From positions 1 to 20,522 of the forward strand of contig JBHJMP010001233.1 in assembly GCA_043381765.1 (NCBI GenBank): a stretch of 20,522 nucleotides of DNA. The letters run 5' to 3'. The translations under genes were made by a program, and so were the position numbers. This stretch comes from Collodictyon triciliatum. Taxonomy: Eukaryota > CRuMs. Below, piece after piece: positions 8,126 through 20,302 of this stretch. The notes under the pieces are model-generated. The model was not told where the DNA came from and made no database searches. It saw only the letters and a program-made list of their open reading frames with translations. Positions within the stretch are counted from its first letter, which is position 1. Each line of letters starts with the position of its first letter.

Positions 8126-11100
8126 GTAATGATACCATCGAATCTCAAACTCTCAGCCTTTCCGCTTGTTGATGTTCAGACGCTTTTTATCTTGAAAATT
8201 GAATTCCATAGTCGACGACCGAATACAGTTCCAACTAAATTTATTTAAGTAGACTCGAAAGTATCTAATTTTTCGCCAGCATTTGTTTTAAATCTAATAC
8301 CTCTTGTCAACATCACGCAGGAATGATCTGGCCACGATGTCTAATGAATCTGTTGAACAAAACACCGAATTACTAACCCCAAAGCCACGAAAAATGCCCT
8401 CTCTAGACTCTTCAAATTACAGAGTAGTAGAATTTGACCAGTTGGTTGCCCAGCAAGTTTTTGAGGATGGAATTGATGACAGCTCCCCAGCAACAGAGAG
8501 GTCTACAACACAAACAAACCGAGATACTCACTTTTTGCCTTTGGAGCTATTTGATGATATCGAGCTTGAAACTAGAACTCCCGATGAATGGGCACTTCTT
8601 GCACGGGTTTGAAATAAGCACTTACCGCCAAAAGAAAAAAACTTGCCAAGCTTGCACCCATCGATACATGATTTCGTGTTAAAATATTCAACTTACAATT
8701 TTTGTTAATGCTTTCTCAAACCCCCCTTACCTTTTACATATTTGAAGGAAAGCTTTGATTCTGGCCTAACATATTCATATCCAACATTCAAAGGCTGAAA
8801 ACATCGGTGCGCATTCGCTGTATTTCTATCCTGATGGTCACTACGATTGGAAGCCATGTTTTGTCCGAAGCTATAACAAGGTTGAGAACAGCTTTCTTGT
8901 AGAGTGGGTTTTGACCGGGAAGAAAAAGTATGTCAAGAGACTGAATCTGCGCTTTGACATCGAAGATGAAACTGTCTTTTTTAAAAGAATCTCCCATGCA
9001 TGCACCTTAAAAATGCAACACGAGGCCAATCTGGTGAGCGGATGTTTTGGGAGTCTGATTTTGATTTTATTTAACATGTGTTCCTTTTTTTTTTTTCCTC
9101 TCTCTCTCTCTCTTTTTTTTTTTTTTTTTGATTTTTAAGTGATATTGATTCAACCTGGTTCATTCCTAGCGGTACCATGCATGCATTGATGGGCTTCCAG
9201 ATGGGGATATATCTCCAATCGATGCGCCTACCCTCGACAGGATTCTTCGTCGTATTGCTGTTGAATTCCCATCCAATCTTGTTCCGACAATCGAATCGTA
9301 AGCCACGAGATTGCTAACTTATGATTTGATTTTGCTGAAGCACTGGTTCTAAAAGCCCAGATTCACAATGAAAAGCACATTTTTCATATCAAGTGACCAA
9401 TTATTCACTGCAAAAAATAGAACATTTGCAGACGTTCGGCAAGAGTACACCCGAGCCATGAAGAAGGCGCGCTTGGACTATGGGTTGTTAGATGAGGCTG
9501 AGGTTCAAAAATTCTCGACTATTAAGCTCACCAATCCCAATGAGCGAAAACCAACTCCACAGTAGGCTTTTCATTTCTTTTATTATTTTTTTAAAAAAAA
9601 AATCATATATGCAGATTAAGACACTTATAATACTTTTAGTTGTAGTATTTATATCGATGTTGAATCACATAATATTAACTCGAGATCTTGAAGGTTTGGA
9701 TTAGTTCCTGTTCCATGTTACAAGTATCGTGCGAACCGAGACGCCATAGAGAAAAAGCTGATGCAGACAAACAGCAGCTTCATAAAATTTTTCCACAAGC
9801 TCTCTGCACTCATTGAAAATTCAAGGTCTGGTGCTTTGTTTAAAAAACCCAACCATAGCGAACCTATGCACATCGACAAGTTCACAAATATCCAAGCTTA
9901 TCAACTGGATGAGTGCTACCATCAAATATGCATCAGGTAATTTTCTTTCAAAACAGAGCCCACATTGACGAGATAAAGAAACCTGAAAATAAAAAAAATA
10001 AAGTAACCCCTGATTCGAAACCAGTGTTAACTATTTCTTCTCTTCACTTCACCACCTTTAGCCTACTCAGGTTGCATAAAGTAAACTTTTTTTCGTGGCA
10101 GTTATTGTGATAAATCCATCTGATGTTTTTTCTTTTCGCGATTTCAACACACATTTAGGCTGATTCCTGACGTTGTGAATCTGATACACTCTTCATTGCA
10201 ATCACAATTCAAATTCCACTTTCAAAATATGGAGGAATATCGTAAAAGTGAGACGAACAGACTCTTGGAACTTGTGGATTTCAGGATTGATAATGTTATC
10301 AAGGACATTGTATTGCATTCCATCTCAGAGCTTACAAAATATTTCAGACTTTATGTAAATTACCGAGAATCCAGAAACGAAGACCATTTGCCGTTTAAAA
10401 ACACTCCAAATATAGGCTCAATATACTGTGTGAGTATCCCCTTGAATCTCTCCCCATATTTATGTCCATCTTCGCAATCGAAATATTTCTCTTAAGTTGC
10501 AATTTCAATCCAGCCTCTGTTTCTGGTGAGGCTGGTTCTTGATGGAGATAGGGTTGAGTTTGATCCGACTGTCAACAACTTGAAAGAAAAAGTTGTCAGA
10601 AACTTTGATTCTATATCCCAGTTTGCTCTCAAAGTTGTCAAGGTAAATTGCAATACAAGGAGTTATATCCAGGTGTTAGAAGGATGAAATATGATCAAGT
10701 CGAAATTGTAGATCAATTTGACCTGTTTTTTTTTTATTATTATCATTTTGCCAATTTAATTCTTTTTTTTTTTTTTTGCTCCCTTCTTGGAGAGTCAAGA
10801 AATAGAACCCCATTACTAAACACTACCTGATTAAATATAAAGGTGGAAGGAGCCATAGTGAGCCGACCTCGTTTGCCACTATCGTATTACACGCCTTTTG
10901 GTGAGCAAGACCCTTGCGTAGGCACATCAAAAAGAGAAATTCTTCGGATTATCGGTATTTGAATATAATACTTTATTATCCGACACGTCATTACGTGTAG
11001 AAACCTTCAGATTGAAATAAGTAAATGCCTGATGTATTATATTATATCGCTCTTGACTGTCTCTTTTTTTTCGCACATATGTAATTCTTGTCCTGTGGTT

Positions 11101-14100
11101 TTTTAAGACGAGGACTTGGATTTGATTGAAAGCCTCTTACGCGACTATCGCTATTTCGAGAACTTATTTCAAGCAAGCAGCTCATTTATATACGACAGTG
11201 ATCAAATAAATATTGCCGATTTGACAACTTTCAGAGAAAATGTCGAGAATTACAGGATTGCAGCCTCCAAAGTTTTAAAGATGTGAGCATTTAATTCATT
11301 TACGATCGAGTTTTCATGTTGTCATATTGATCTATTATGAGCGAACGTGGCTGAGCACTTTTATTTAACTCTTTAAAAAAATAAATAAAAAAAAAAAAAG
11401 CTCACGAGACCGAGTGAACTACGGATTAATATGCATCGATTGTACCGAATTAAAACAGTCAATCAATGAGAAAGCCACCCAAATATATACCAGCTTGCTG
11501 GAAGCTTTAGCAACCAGGCTTAAGAATCACAACGAAAGTATTTTGAACAAGTTTGAGGAAATAAGAACCAAAATACAGCAGAATCCAAAGAATGCTGAGG
11601 AGTGGAATGAAATTAAAACGTACTGTGAGTCTGTCGGCAGTCAAATGGTTGACCTAAAGAAGGAAATGGACTTAGTTCAGGTTCTTATTGATCTGTTTTG
11701 GCAAAGTCTGGAGATGTTCCTGGTTTTGTCTTTTCGGGGATAAAAAAATACCTACTCGATTCTATTTTATTGTTTTATAATCAAAATTATGTCTTTTTAG
11801 TCGGCATGGTCGATTGTCGAAGAGTTTGAGCATAACGTCCCTGTTGAGGAATTCTCGATGTTTTGGCAAACAAAGTCCTTTCCTAAAGTTATCAAGGATA
11901 ATGCTGAGGCGAGGTCGTCCCAGCTTTCCAACGAGAGACAAACATTCATGAATGAGCTTCAAAGGAACACTTTAGAACTTCAGTCGGTGTTGAGTGACAT
12001 TCAAGATGAGGTGGACGCCTTTTACACCTTGGGTGACGCTGAAAAGACTGAAGAGGTGAAGACAGATGATATTCGCCAGTATTTTGTTTCATTCTTGATT
12101 CATCTATATATATTCGATATCAGTTCAAGGTATTTTTCTTTTCTTCTCGTATGTTTCTGGTAGTTTTCTAATCGTATCAACTATCTCACTACGATTTTTG
12201 TATTCAAGTATGCCGCTAAAGTCATTGAGCTGCAAGAGAAGATTCGAGAGACACAAGAAAAGGCACGACTGTACAATTCACGCGAAACACTATTTGGACT
12301 GACAAAGTCCCCGTTTCCACTACTGTTTCAAGTCCAAAAAAATCTAGAGCCGTTAGTTTATTTTTCTATCATTCTATCTTGATTCTTTAAGATCTTAAAG
12401 ATTGTTTTTAAATACTGAAAACGCAAATAAATGAAATTTGTTCAATCAGTTTTTCCCAATTGTGGACCATCTCATCCGACTTTAACCGTGAATTTCCCAT
12501 ATGGATGGATGGTCCATTTACTGAAGTTGACGCTGAAAAAGTAAATACTTTGACACATTTACCATCTTTAATTATTTTTAACTGAACAAACCGGTTGACT
12601 TGATGTCATGTTTTTTTTTTTTTTTAAATTGATACCATCAGGTTGAGGAAAATTTATCCAACTGGAGAAGAACGATGCAAAAAGTGACCCGCACTCTTCG
12701 TGATTCACCGGGTCCTCTAAGTGTTGGCACAGATATCAAAAACAAGGTGTTGAATTAGTCCATTCATGATTCTCTAGTTTGTGAGTTAATATCCAAAGTA
12801 ATGAAAGCAAAACCAAAGTAAGCTATTCACTCACTTTTCCTTTCTATAATGGCTTTTCTCAGCTGGACGACTTTAATACACATATGACATTGTTCAAGTG
12901 TCTTCGGAACCCAGGACTTTGCGATAGACATTGGAATATGATTGCACAACTAGGATTTCCACAGATTCGACCTGATTCAATTCATGAAATTAACTTTTCC
13001 ATGCTTTTAGAGATGAATATGGAAGACAAAATCTCTGAAATCATGGAAATTAGCGAGCTAGCTGGAAAGGAATATTTACTAGAAAAAACTCTTGAAAATA
13101 TGATTCATGAGTGGAAAAACATAAACTTTGATTGTGTTTCATATCGGTAAATACAAATAATTGATATGCTGTTAAATGTACAAACTGTTTACATGAAAGA
13201 ACCCCTCAGAGGTAAAGATACGTCAGTGATGTATTAATTTTTTTCTTACAACCAATAGTGATTCTGGAACCCATATAATTCGCGCAACCGACGATATTAT
13301 GACACTTCTCGATGACCAGATTGCCAAGACGCAATCAATGAGAAGCTCACCGTTTATTAAAGCTTTGGAAGGCCGGGTCCGCGCATGGGAGGAAAAGTTG
13401 CTCTATGTCCAATCCATTTTGGAAGAATGGCTCAACTGTCAAAAAACTTACCTGTATCTGGAACCCATATTTGGTTCTAAAGACATAGTTGCTCAGATGC
13501 CTGCTGAAGGGAAAAAGTATTTACATAAATTCCCTTTCCAGATCTCTCTTCAATTTCTTTATTTTCGTAGATGCAACTTTAGTTGTTCCAATATATAATT
13601 ATTACCATTTGAAAGTTTGTTTTATACCAGGCAAAGCTCAACCCTTTCTTTTTTTTTCTTTTTCTTTTTACGACACGCTAGATTTCAGTTGGTTGACATG
13701 ATGTGGAGGAAGAATATGGAAGCTACAGTGAAGTCACCAAACGTTATGGCCATAGCTGGCCGATACAACATCAAGAATAGTATCCTTTTAAATGTGCTTT
13801 GCCAGATTTGACATTATTTCGGGCTATCTTTTTTTTCCCCCCTTTTCTGTCCAGAGTTTATTGAATTCTTTTCAATATATTTGAATTTCTGAGCGAATTT
13901 AAGACTTTGTTGAGGCAAACCAAGTATTGGAGGAAATCCAGAAAGGCTTGGAGGAGTATCTGGAAACTAAGAGAGGTTTCTTCCCTCGATTCTTTTTCCT
14001 GTCAAACGACGAGCTTCTGGAAATCTTGAGCAAAACCAGAGACCCTACTGCTGTTCAACCACACTTGAAAAAGTGCTTTGAAAACATTGAAAAGCTTGAT

Positions 14101-17100
14101 TTCACCCCAGAGGGAAAAGTCATTGCTATGTATAGCTCTGAAAACGAACAAGTCCTTTTTGCAAACGTGAGTAGTCTAAGCATTCCCCATGCTATGTAAT
14201 TTGAGAGGCAACATTTGCATCCATAATGACAGATTTTTTACGGCTTTGTCAATGTTGCATACTGATCTAATAATACATAAAATGTCAGACACATCATGTT
14301 CAAACATCAGCAAAAGTAGAGGAATGGTTGCTAGGTGTTGAGGATGCTATGCTCACTAGCTTGAAGGCAATAATGAGTGCGGCGCTCACTGACTTCTCCA
14401 CCAGAAAAAGGGAAGACTGGATTGTCAAATGGCCTGGTCAAGTATGCAAAGGCCTTCATCATTATTTTTTTTCGCGTGTACTTACATGTATATGTGTTTA
14501 TGTCACTCGATTTCATAATTTTCAAACTCCTCTTTCTCTTTCTTTTTTATTCTCAAGATCGAATCGGCCAACTAGATTCACAATCTTGATTTCAATTACT
14601 AACTCAGAAAGCAAAATCAGGTTGTCCTCGCAATCAACAAAGTTATGTGGACCCAAAAAACCCACCAAGCAATAAGGGAAGGAACCAAAAGTGTGAGAGA
14701 ATTTGAAAACCTCCTCTCAGCGCAACTGATGAACCTTGTGGAGATGGTCAGAGGGGATTATTCTGCGCTGGCACGTCTGACACTGGAGGCTCTAATTGTG
14801 CTTGACGTTCACGGAAGGGATGTAATAACAAAGATTGTTCTCGCAGAGGTCACCAGAGAAGATGACTTTGATTGGATGAGTCAGGTTTTTTCTTCCTGTA
14901 TTTATTGTAAACTAACAGATAGATCAACTGACTTTACTGCCCATTTAACAATAGCTACGCTATTATTGGGAAGAAAAAACCCTTAATGTCAAAATGGTTA
15001 ACGCGGCATTACCCTATGCGTACGAATACCTGGGAAATTCTCCTCGCCTTGTCATAACTCCGCTCACCGACAGATGCTGTATCCTTGTGAAGTGTCCATA
15101 CTCTATTGATTTATTTGCCCAACCATACTGATATATCTCATTCGCGCATATATATCTTTTCTGTACCTCTTGATGTATTAATTCCAACGATGGAAACTCC
15201 TGAAACGTCACAACCTTTGAGAACTGGAATTTATTTCATTTGTGTTATAATTTCCTTAATCGATTGACTATAGATATTACCCTAATGAGTGCCTTGCATT
15301 TGTACTATGGAGGGGCGCCTGAGGGGCCTGCTGGTACAGGAAAAACAGAAACATGCAAAGACCTTGCAAAGGCTGTTGCCAAGCAGTGTGTCGTATTTAA
15401 TTGCTCTGATGGTCTGGATTACCTTGCCATGGGTGAGTCTTATGATTGTTTTGTAAATCTTCTAGGTAAATAAGGGGCACCGCTTGTTCCACCATCACGA
15501 TTGACATACCAATTCATGTCTCCCCTTAGGTAAATTCTTCAAAGGAATCGCTACGAGCGGTGCTTGGTGTTGTTTTGATGAGTTCAATAGAATTGACGTC
15601 GAAGTTTTGTCAGTGATTGCACAGCAAATACTCACTATTCAAAGAGCCATCGGTCTGAAGAAGACACGCTTTGCATTTGAAGGTGAGCCTTCTATCATGC
15701 CTTTGAGGACACAATTTTTTTTCTGGGAAAATAATATACCACAATAGCATTTGCAAAATATCCATTGAAATGGACGTCCGCAATATTTACAATATATCGC
15801 ACAATATCTTTTTCTTTTTCTCTTCTTTTTCTCTTCTTTTTCTCTTCTTTTTCTCTTCTTTTTCTCTTCTTTTTCTCTTCTTTTTCTCTTCTTTTTCTCT
15901 TCTTTTTCTCTTCCTTTTCTCTTCCTTTTCTCTTTTCTTTTTCTTTTTCTTTTTCTTTTTTCTTTTTTTCTTTTTCTTTTTTTCTTTTTCTTTCTCTTTC
16001 TCTTTTTCCTCTTTTCTTTTTCTTTTTCTTTTTTCTTTTTTTCTTTTTTCTTTTTCTTCTAAATAGTAAATACACTACAAAACTAATGAAAATGTTTCTG
16101 TTGTGGTATTAGGGAGAGAAATAAAGCTCGACCCCAGCTGTGCGGTGTTCATAACCATGAATCCTGGATATGCGGGTCGGTCTGAATTACCAGACAACTT
16201 AAAGGCCTTATTTCGACCCGTTGCCATGATGGTACCCGATTATGCTATGATTGCCGAGATAAGTCTGCTTTCCTACGGATTCAGTGACGCTCGTAACTTG
16301 GCTCGAAAGATTGTCTCAACATTCAAACTATCTTCTGAACAATTATCCTCTCAACACCATTACGACTTTGGTATGCGTGCAGTCAAAGCTGTGTTGAGAG
16401 CTGCTGGTGTGCTGCGTCGAAAAAATCCCAGCGAGAAAGAGGCACTTCTAGTCCTGAGATCACTTAACGATGTAAACTTGCCAAAATTTATAGCAGAGGA
16501 CCTTCCGCTCTTTGGTGGTATTATTCGAGATTTGTTCCCCGGTGTCAAGTTACCGAATGGAGACTACAAAGATTTAATCATAGAAATGAACAAAGCAGCA
16601 TCTGCGATGGGGCACCAATCTGTCCCGCTTCTCATTAAGAAAACGATTCAACTTTTTGAGACTATTGAAGTTCGACATGGAGTCATGCTTGTTGGTGAAA
16701 CATACTCTGGGAAAACAGGGTGCCTCAAAATGTTGGCTGCTGGGCTATCTGCCCTGGACTCAGATCCGAGGTATTACCCAGTCAGAATCTCAGCACTCAA
16801 TCCAAAGTCGGTCACCATGGGTCAGCTCTACGGCCAGAGTGACCTTATCTCCCATGAATGGACAGATGGTATTCTAGCCAAAGTTGTTCGCGATTGTTCG
16901 CAAGATGCTAGCACAGTTCACAAATGGATAGTATTTGATGGTCCAGTTGACTCATTGTGGATCGAAAACATGAATTCAGCGTTGGATGACTCGAAGAAAC
17001 TGTGTTTGAACAGTGGAGAGGTTATCTGGCTGACCTCGACGATGACGTTCGTATTTGAGGTTGGAGACTTGTCCATGGCATCACCGGCAACTGTTTCTCG

Positions 17101-20100
17101 TTGCGGTATGATATATATGGAACCATCTCTATTAGGATGGGAGCCTCTCATGGAGTCTTGGATCCAAAAGCTGCCTCCCTATCTCTGTGGGATTGCTGAA
17201 TCGATTCGTAACATGTTTCGGTACTTCGTACCTAAGTTACTTATCTTTCTCAGAAAGCATACGAAGGAAATGGTCCCGCTTATAGATACTGCTCTTGTTA
17301 ATAATTTAATCACATTATTGGGCTGTCTGTGCGGTGATTCTTCTTCATTTGGAAATGGAGAGGGTGCCATCAGAGCCAGTTTTGATGCATTTTTCATTTT
17401 TTCTCTTGTGTGGTCTCTCGGTGCAAACACAGACGTTGACGGAAGAGAAAAGTTTGATTCATTCTTGCGTGAGCTTCTTCTTCAAAGTGGTGGAGCGGAT
17501 TTTGATGGAATCTTAACCCAAATACCGAGCGAACGCCATTTGTATGACTACGTATATTCCCCGGAGCTTGGCTCATGGAAGCTGTGGCTTGAGCCTTCCT
17601 CGGTCCCTGTCTTGCCAGAGGACATTCCAATCTCTGAAATACTCGTGCCAACAGTAGACACGGTCAGGTACTCATATTTGCTGCGTTTGTATTTGGATAA
17701 ACGTGTTCCGTTACTTTTTGTTGGCCCCACAGGAACAGGAAAAACAGCCATTATGAAAAGCCAGCTCTTGTCTGCAGAGAACGAAAAACTGCACCCGCTG
17801 TTTATCACATTTTCTGGGAGAACGTCTGCCAACCAAACACAGGACTTGATTGACTCAAAGTTGGAAAAAAGACGAAAGACCACGTACGGCCCAGTAGGCG
17901 GCTCCAAGTTGAATATAATGATAGACGACTTGAATATGCCTGCTCGGGAGAAATTTGGAGCACAACCAGTGATTGAGTTGTTGAGGCAGTGGATGGACAA
18001 TCGGGGGTGGTACGATAGAAAAGCAATCATTTTTCATGACATTGTTGATATCCTCTTTGTGGCTGCAATGGGTCCTCCTGGTGGTGGTCGTAACGCTGTG
18101 ACGTCTCGCTATTTGCGCCATTACCACGTGATAGGCATTACGCCACCAGATGACCAGAACCTGAAGAGAATCTATGGGAATATCTTGGTTCAAAGCTTAA
18201 AATCAGCTCCCTCCCCATTTCAAGATGCCATCGTGGAATCCACAATAGAATTATACAGAACCATATGCTCGCAACTTCTTCCAACTCCAACAAAGTCACA
18301 CTATTTGTACAACACCCGTGATTTGTCACGGATATTCCAAGGCTTGTCAACCGCTAAGGACCACAGCCGGGCTCAAGCCGATGATATAATCCAGCTCTGG
18401 GTTCACGAGTGCTGTCGAGTTTTTGGGGACCGTTTGGTTAACGACCAAGACCGCTCTTGGTTCAAACAATTGATCCAATCCATCAGTGCCAAAAGGCTTG
18501 AAGTACGCTATCCTCTTATCGTGGATGACATACCTACGCTATACGGCGACTTTATGGACCAACAAAAGGTATATCTCGTTGTTTGCCGCGTGCATGACAC
18601 CACCTCCATCTACTGTGTTGTTCAGGATATCTTAATAGTATGAAAGATAATATATGTGCACTTGAATGACCGAAATCATTAACTTGGTTGTATTGGTGTG
18701 ATATAAGTAATTTTTATTTGGCTAAGCAACTTTAATTATGTCATCCAGAAATACACGAAACTTCCGCCGATGGACAAACTTGTGCCATGCGTGGAGACTC
18801 ACCTGGAAGAATACAATAATTACAGTAGGAAACCGATGCATCTTGTTTTGTTTTCGTACGCAGTGGAACACATGACACGCATCGCACGAATCATTCGCCA
18901 ACCCAATGGACATGCCCTGCTTATTGGTCTGGAAGGGAGCGGAAGAAAGTCAATGACTAACCTCGCCGCCCATGTCTGTGGACAAGATGTGTTTGAACTG
19001 GACATGGGGCGCACTTATGGCTTCAATGAGTGGAGAGATGACCTGAGAAGACTTATGAGGAAAGGCGGAATAGAAGGATCTCCTGTAGTATTCCTTCTGA
19101 CAGACCAGCAATTAAGCAATGAGGCATTCCTGGAAGATGTCAACAACATTCTGAACACTGGTGAGGTTCCAAACTTGTTTGTCGGTGATGAATTGGTCGC
19201 TCTTTTGAATGACATGAAGCCTATTGCAGTGCAATTCAATCGTGCAGATAATAAGTCCCAGACCTTAGATTTCTTTTGGAGTAGATGTCGGCAGTATATA
19301 CATGTCATCATTTGCATGAGCCCTGTCGGTGATTCCCTACGCAACCGTCTTCGCCTATTCCCTTCCCTGGTTAACTGCTGCACAATCGATTGGTTTCCGG
19401 AATGGCCTCGCTCAGCACTACAAACAGTGGCCTCCAATTTGGTATCTGACCTAGTCGAAGAAACAAATATGGCTACGGAATTTGTCGAGGTCTGCGTTCA
19501 GATGCATGTAGACGTGGAGAGTTTGAGTCAAAGATACTTAAGGGAGGTTAAGCGTCATTTCTATGTCAGTCCTACAACATACCTTGAGTTCATATCAGTC
19601 TTTAGAAAGTTTCTCACGTCCAAGCGTCAGGAGGTTCTTGATGCAAAACGTCGATACGAGATTGGTTTGCAGAAGCTTCTTTCCACAGAGGCAGAAGTTG
19701 GCAAGATGCAGAAGGAATTGGTTGCTTTGAAGCCTCTACTCCTTGTGATGTCACACAAAACAGATGAACTAATGAAATCCATTCAAGTTGACCGTGAAGA
19801 GGCATCTGTCACAAAAGGTATCGTGGAAAAAGAAGAAGCTGCTGCCACCATCCAGGCCGAGGAGGCCCGTAAAATGAAGGAAGAATGCGAAGCTGATCTC
19901 CAGGAGGTCATGCCATCTCTCTTTGAGGCCCAGAAATCACTAGAGACCTTGAACAAAAATGATGTGTCAGAGGTCAAAGCCATGAAAAGCCCCCCTGAAG
20001 GTGTTCGGAAAGTCATGGAGGCGGTTTGCATCATGCTTGACATAAAGCCTGTCCTTGTGGATGGAAACAGAATGGGCAAGAGGGTGTACGATTACTGGGA

Positions 20101-20302
20101 AAGTTCCAAGAAAATGCTCAGTGACTCAAAATTCTTGCTAACGCTGCAAACATATGACAAGGATAACATTCCTCAATCAATCATCGACAAGCTGACCCCT
20201 TACATCCGCGATAAAGGGTTTGAACCGGCCGTGATGCAAAAGGTTTCGGTCGCAGCGACATCTCTATGTGGATGGGTCCGTGCTATTTACAAGTACCACA
20301 AG
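6904..20302 (+). CDS. axonemal dynein heavy chain, inner-arm (DNAH1-like) type, 3' end outside window
   Basis: This is the ATP-driven motor subunit of a flagellar dynein arm. Exons: 6904-6950, 7096-7361, 7661-7903, 8053-8125, 8321-8606, 8794-9033, 9170-9297, 9361-9561, 9694-9936, 10159-10429, 10514-10642, 10843-10954, 11108-11282, 11401-11680, 11801-12055, 12209-12351, 12450-12540, 12642-12746, 12863-13146, 13259-13516, 13682-13779, 13904-14166, 14289-14441, 14621-14884, 14955-15078, 15274-15432, 15530-15682, 16113-18568, 18749-20302. All phases agree, giving 9,054 nt or 3,018 codons. P-loops: AAA1 GPAGTGKT (1595-1602), AAA2 GETYSGKT (1876-1883), AAA3 GPTGTGKT (2219-2226), AAA4 GLEGSGRKS (2560-2568). 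A tail of about 1,590 residues is shorter than in outer-arm chains and fits single-headed inner-arm types; DNAH1 is my best guess. AAA5, AAA6 and the C-terminus are missing. The start at 6904 is tentative; ATG 7172 is the alternative. Confidence 0.93.
7561..7640. repeat. (TTTA)20 tetranucleotide microsatellite in dynein intron 2
   Basis: Twenty uninterrupted copies of a TATT/TTTA unit lie in the intron 7362-7660, 20 nt before the 3' splice site TTGTTAG. Its apparent translation (repeated Leu-Phe-Ile-Tyr) is not a protein. Confidence 0.95.
8321..15078 (+). CDS. dynein exons 5-25: tail and linker
   Basis: Twenty-one small exons encode the N-terminal tail. Landmarks in order: [19 protein letters not shown] (exon 5), [21 protein letters not shown] (exon 6, shown here as a landmark start), [18 protein letters not shown] (exon 11), the coiled segment ending GDAEKTEE joined to [19 protein letters not shown] (exons 15-16), [26 protein letters not shown] (exon 17), [13 protein letters not shown] (exon 19), [22 protein letters not shown] split over exon 22, and [19 protein letters not shown] leading into AAA1 (exon 25). 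These blocks are standard for axonemal heavy chains. At 12056 I chose donor GTGAAG over GTATTT at 12079, because only the former keeps frame and aligns without a gap to other dyneins. Confidence 0.9.
9081..9129. repeat. pyrimidine tract with (TC)n in dynein intron 6
   Basis: This is 49 nt of pure pyrimidine: a T run, a TC dinucleotide block, then a second T run. It lies inside the 136-nt intron between exons ending at 9033 and starting at 9170, and may serve as an oversized polypyrimidine tract. Confidence 0.85.
11283..11400 (+). other. dynein intron 13 with A-rich 3' splice site
   Basis: The intron ends in about 25 nt that are nearly all A, then AG, with no polypyrimidine tract. The acceptor at 11400 is the only one that keeps frame (phase 2) and yields [21 protein letters not shown] split across the junction, matching the conserved block before the tail coiled coils. 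The donor is GTGAGC. Confidence 0.7.
15274..15682 (+). CDS. dynein exons 26-27: AAA1 Walker A and Walker B
   Basis: Exon 26 (15274-15432) carries the principal ATPase P-loop [10 protein letters not shown], followed by [20 protein letters not shown]. Exon 27 (15530-15682) carries [12 protein letters not shown] with the Walker B Asp1647 and Glu1648. Both are unaltered from the canonical axonemal sequence, so the main hydrolysis site should be active. Junctions are phase 1 on both sides of exon 27. Confidence 0.95.
15683..16112. repeat. intron 27 with a 254-nt pure pyrimidine tract
   Basis: The intron between AAA1 exons 27 and 28 contains 15807-16060 without a single purine. The first half is a regular 11-bp unit TTTTTCTCTTC, about ten copies. 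The second half is CTTTTT-type hexamers with variable T length. The complementary strand is pure purine, so Lys/Arg/Glu-rich open frames on that strand are translated repeat. The 3' splice site GGTATTAG is 52 nt downstream of the tract. Confidence 0.92.
16113..18568 (+). CDS. dynein exon 28: end of AAA1, AAA2, AAA3
   Basis: This is a single 2,456-nt exon. It opens with [19 protein letters not shown], the AAA1 sensor region, then AAA2 with P-loop GETYSGKT and Walker [19 protein letters not shown]3 follows with GPTGTGKT, Walker B MIDDLNMP and [19 protein letters not shown]. The donor is GTATAT at 18569, phase 0, after YGDFMDQQK. The reading frame continues 75 nt into the intron before a stop, so a caller without splice modelling would add 25 wrong residues. 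Confidence 0.95.
18749..20302 (+). CDS. dynein exon 29: AAA4 and stalk coiled coil
   Basis: This 1,554-nt exon follows ATCCAG at 18748 and continues [18 protein letters not shown]4 shows P-loop GLEGSGRKS and Walker B FLLTD (Asp2619), followed by [13 protein letters not shown]. From about 19,600 the Lys/Glu-rich sequence is the first stalk helix ([20 protein letters not shown], and on to [14 protein letters not shown]), reaching the base of the microtubule-binding domain. The frame has no stop up to the window edge. The donor GTAAGC at 20303, after YKYHK, marks the exon end. Confidence 0.93.

Noticed and set aside
9913-10110. 65-codon plus-strand frame
   Set aside because: It crosses the donor at 9937 into intron sequence in a different frame from the conserved dynein exon 9694-9936.
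12056-12163. Extension of dynein exon 15 through VKTDDIRQ to later donors
   Set aside because: The donor at 12079 breaks the frame with exon 16; the donor at 12056 keeps it and aligns without a gap to the usual coiled segment.
15695-16075. Lys/Arg/Glu-rich minus-strand frame resembling a nuclear protein
   Set aside because: It is the purine strand of the pyrimidine tract, low complexity and inside a dynein intron.
17548-18030. 160-codon minus-strand frame
   Set aside because: Antisense to the AAA3 coding sequence, which carries intact Walker motifs on the plus strand.
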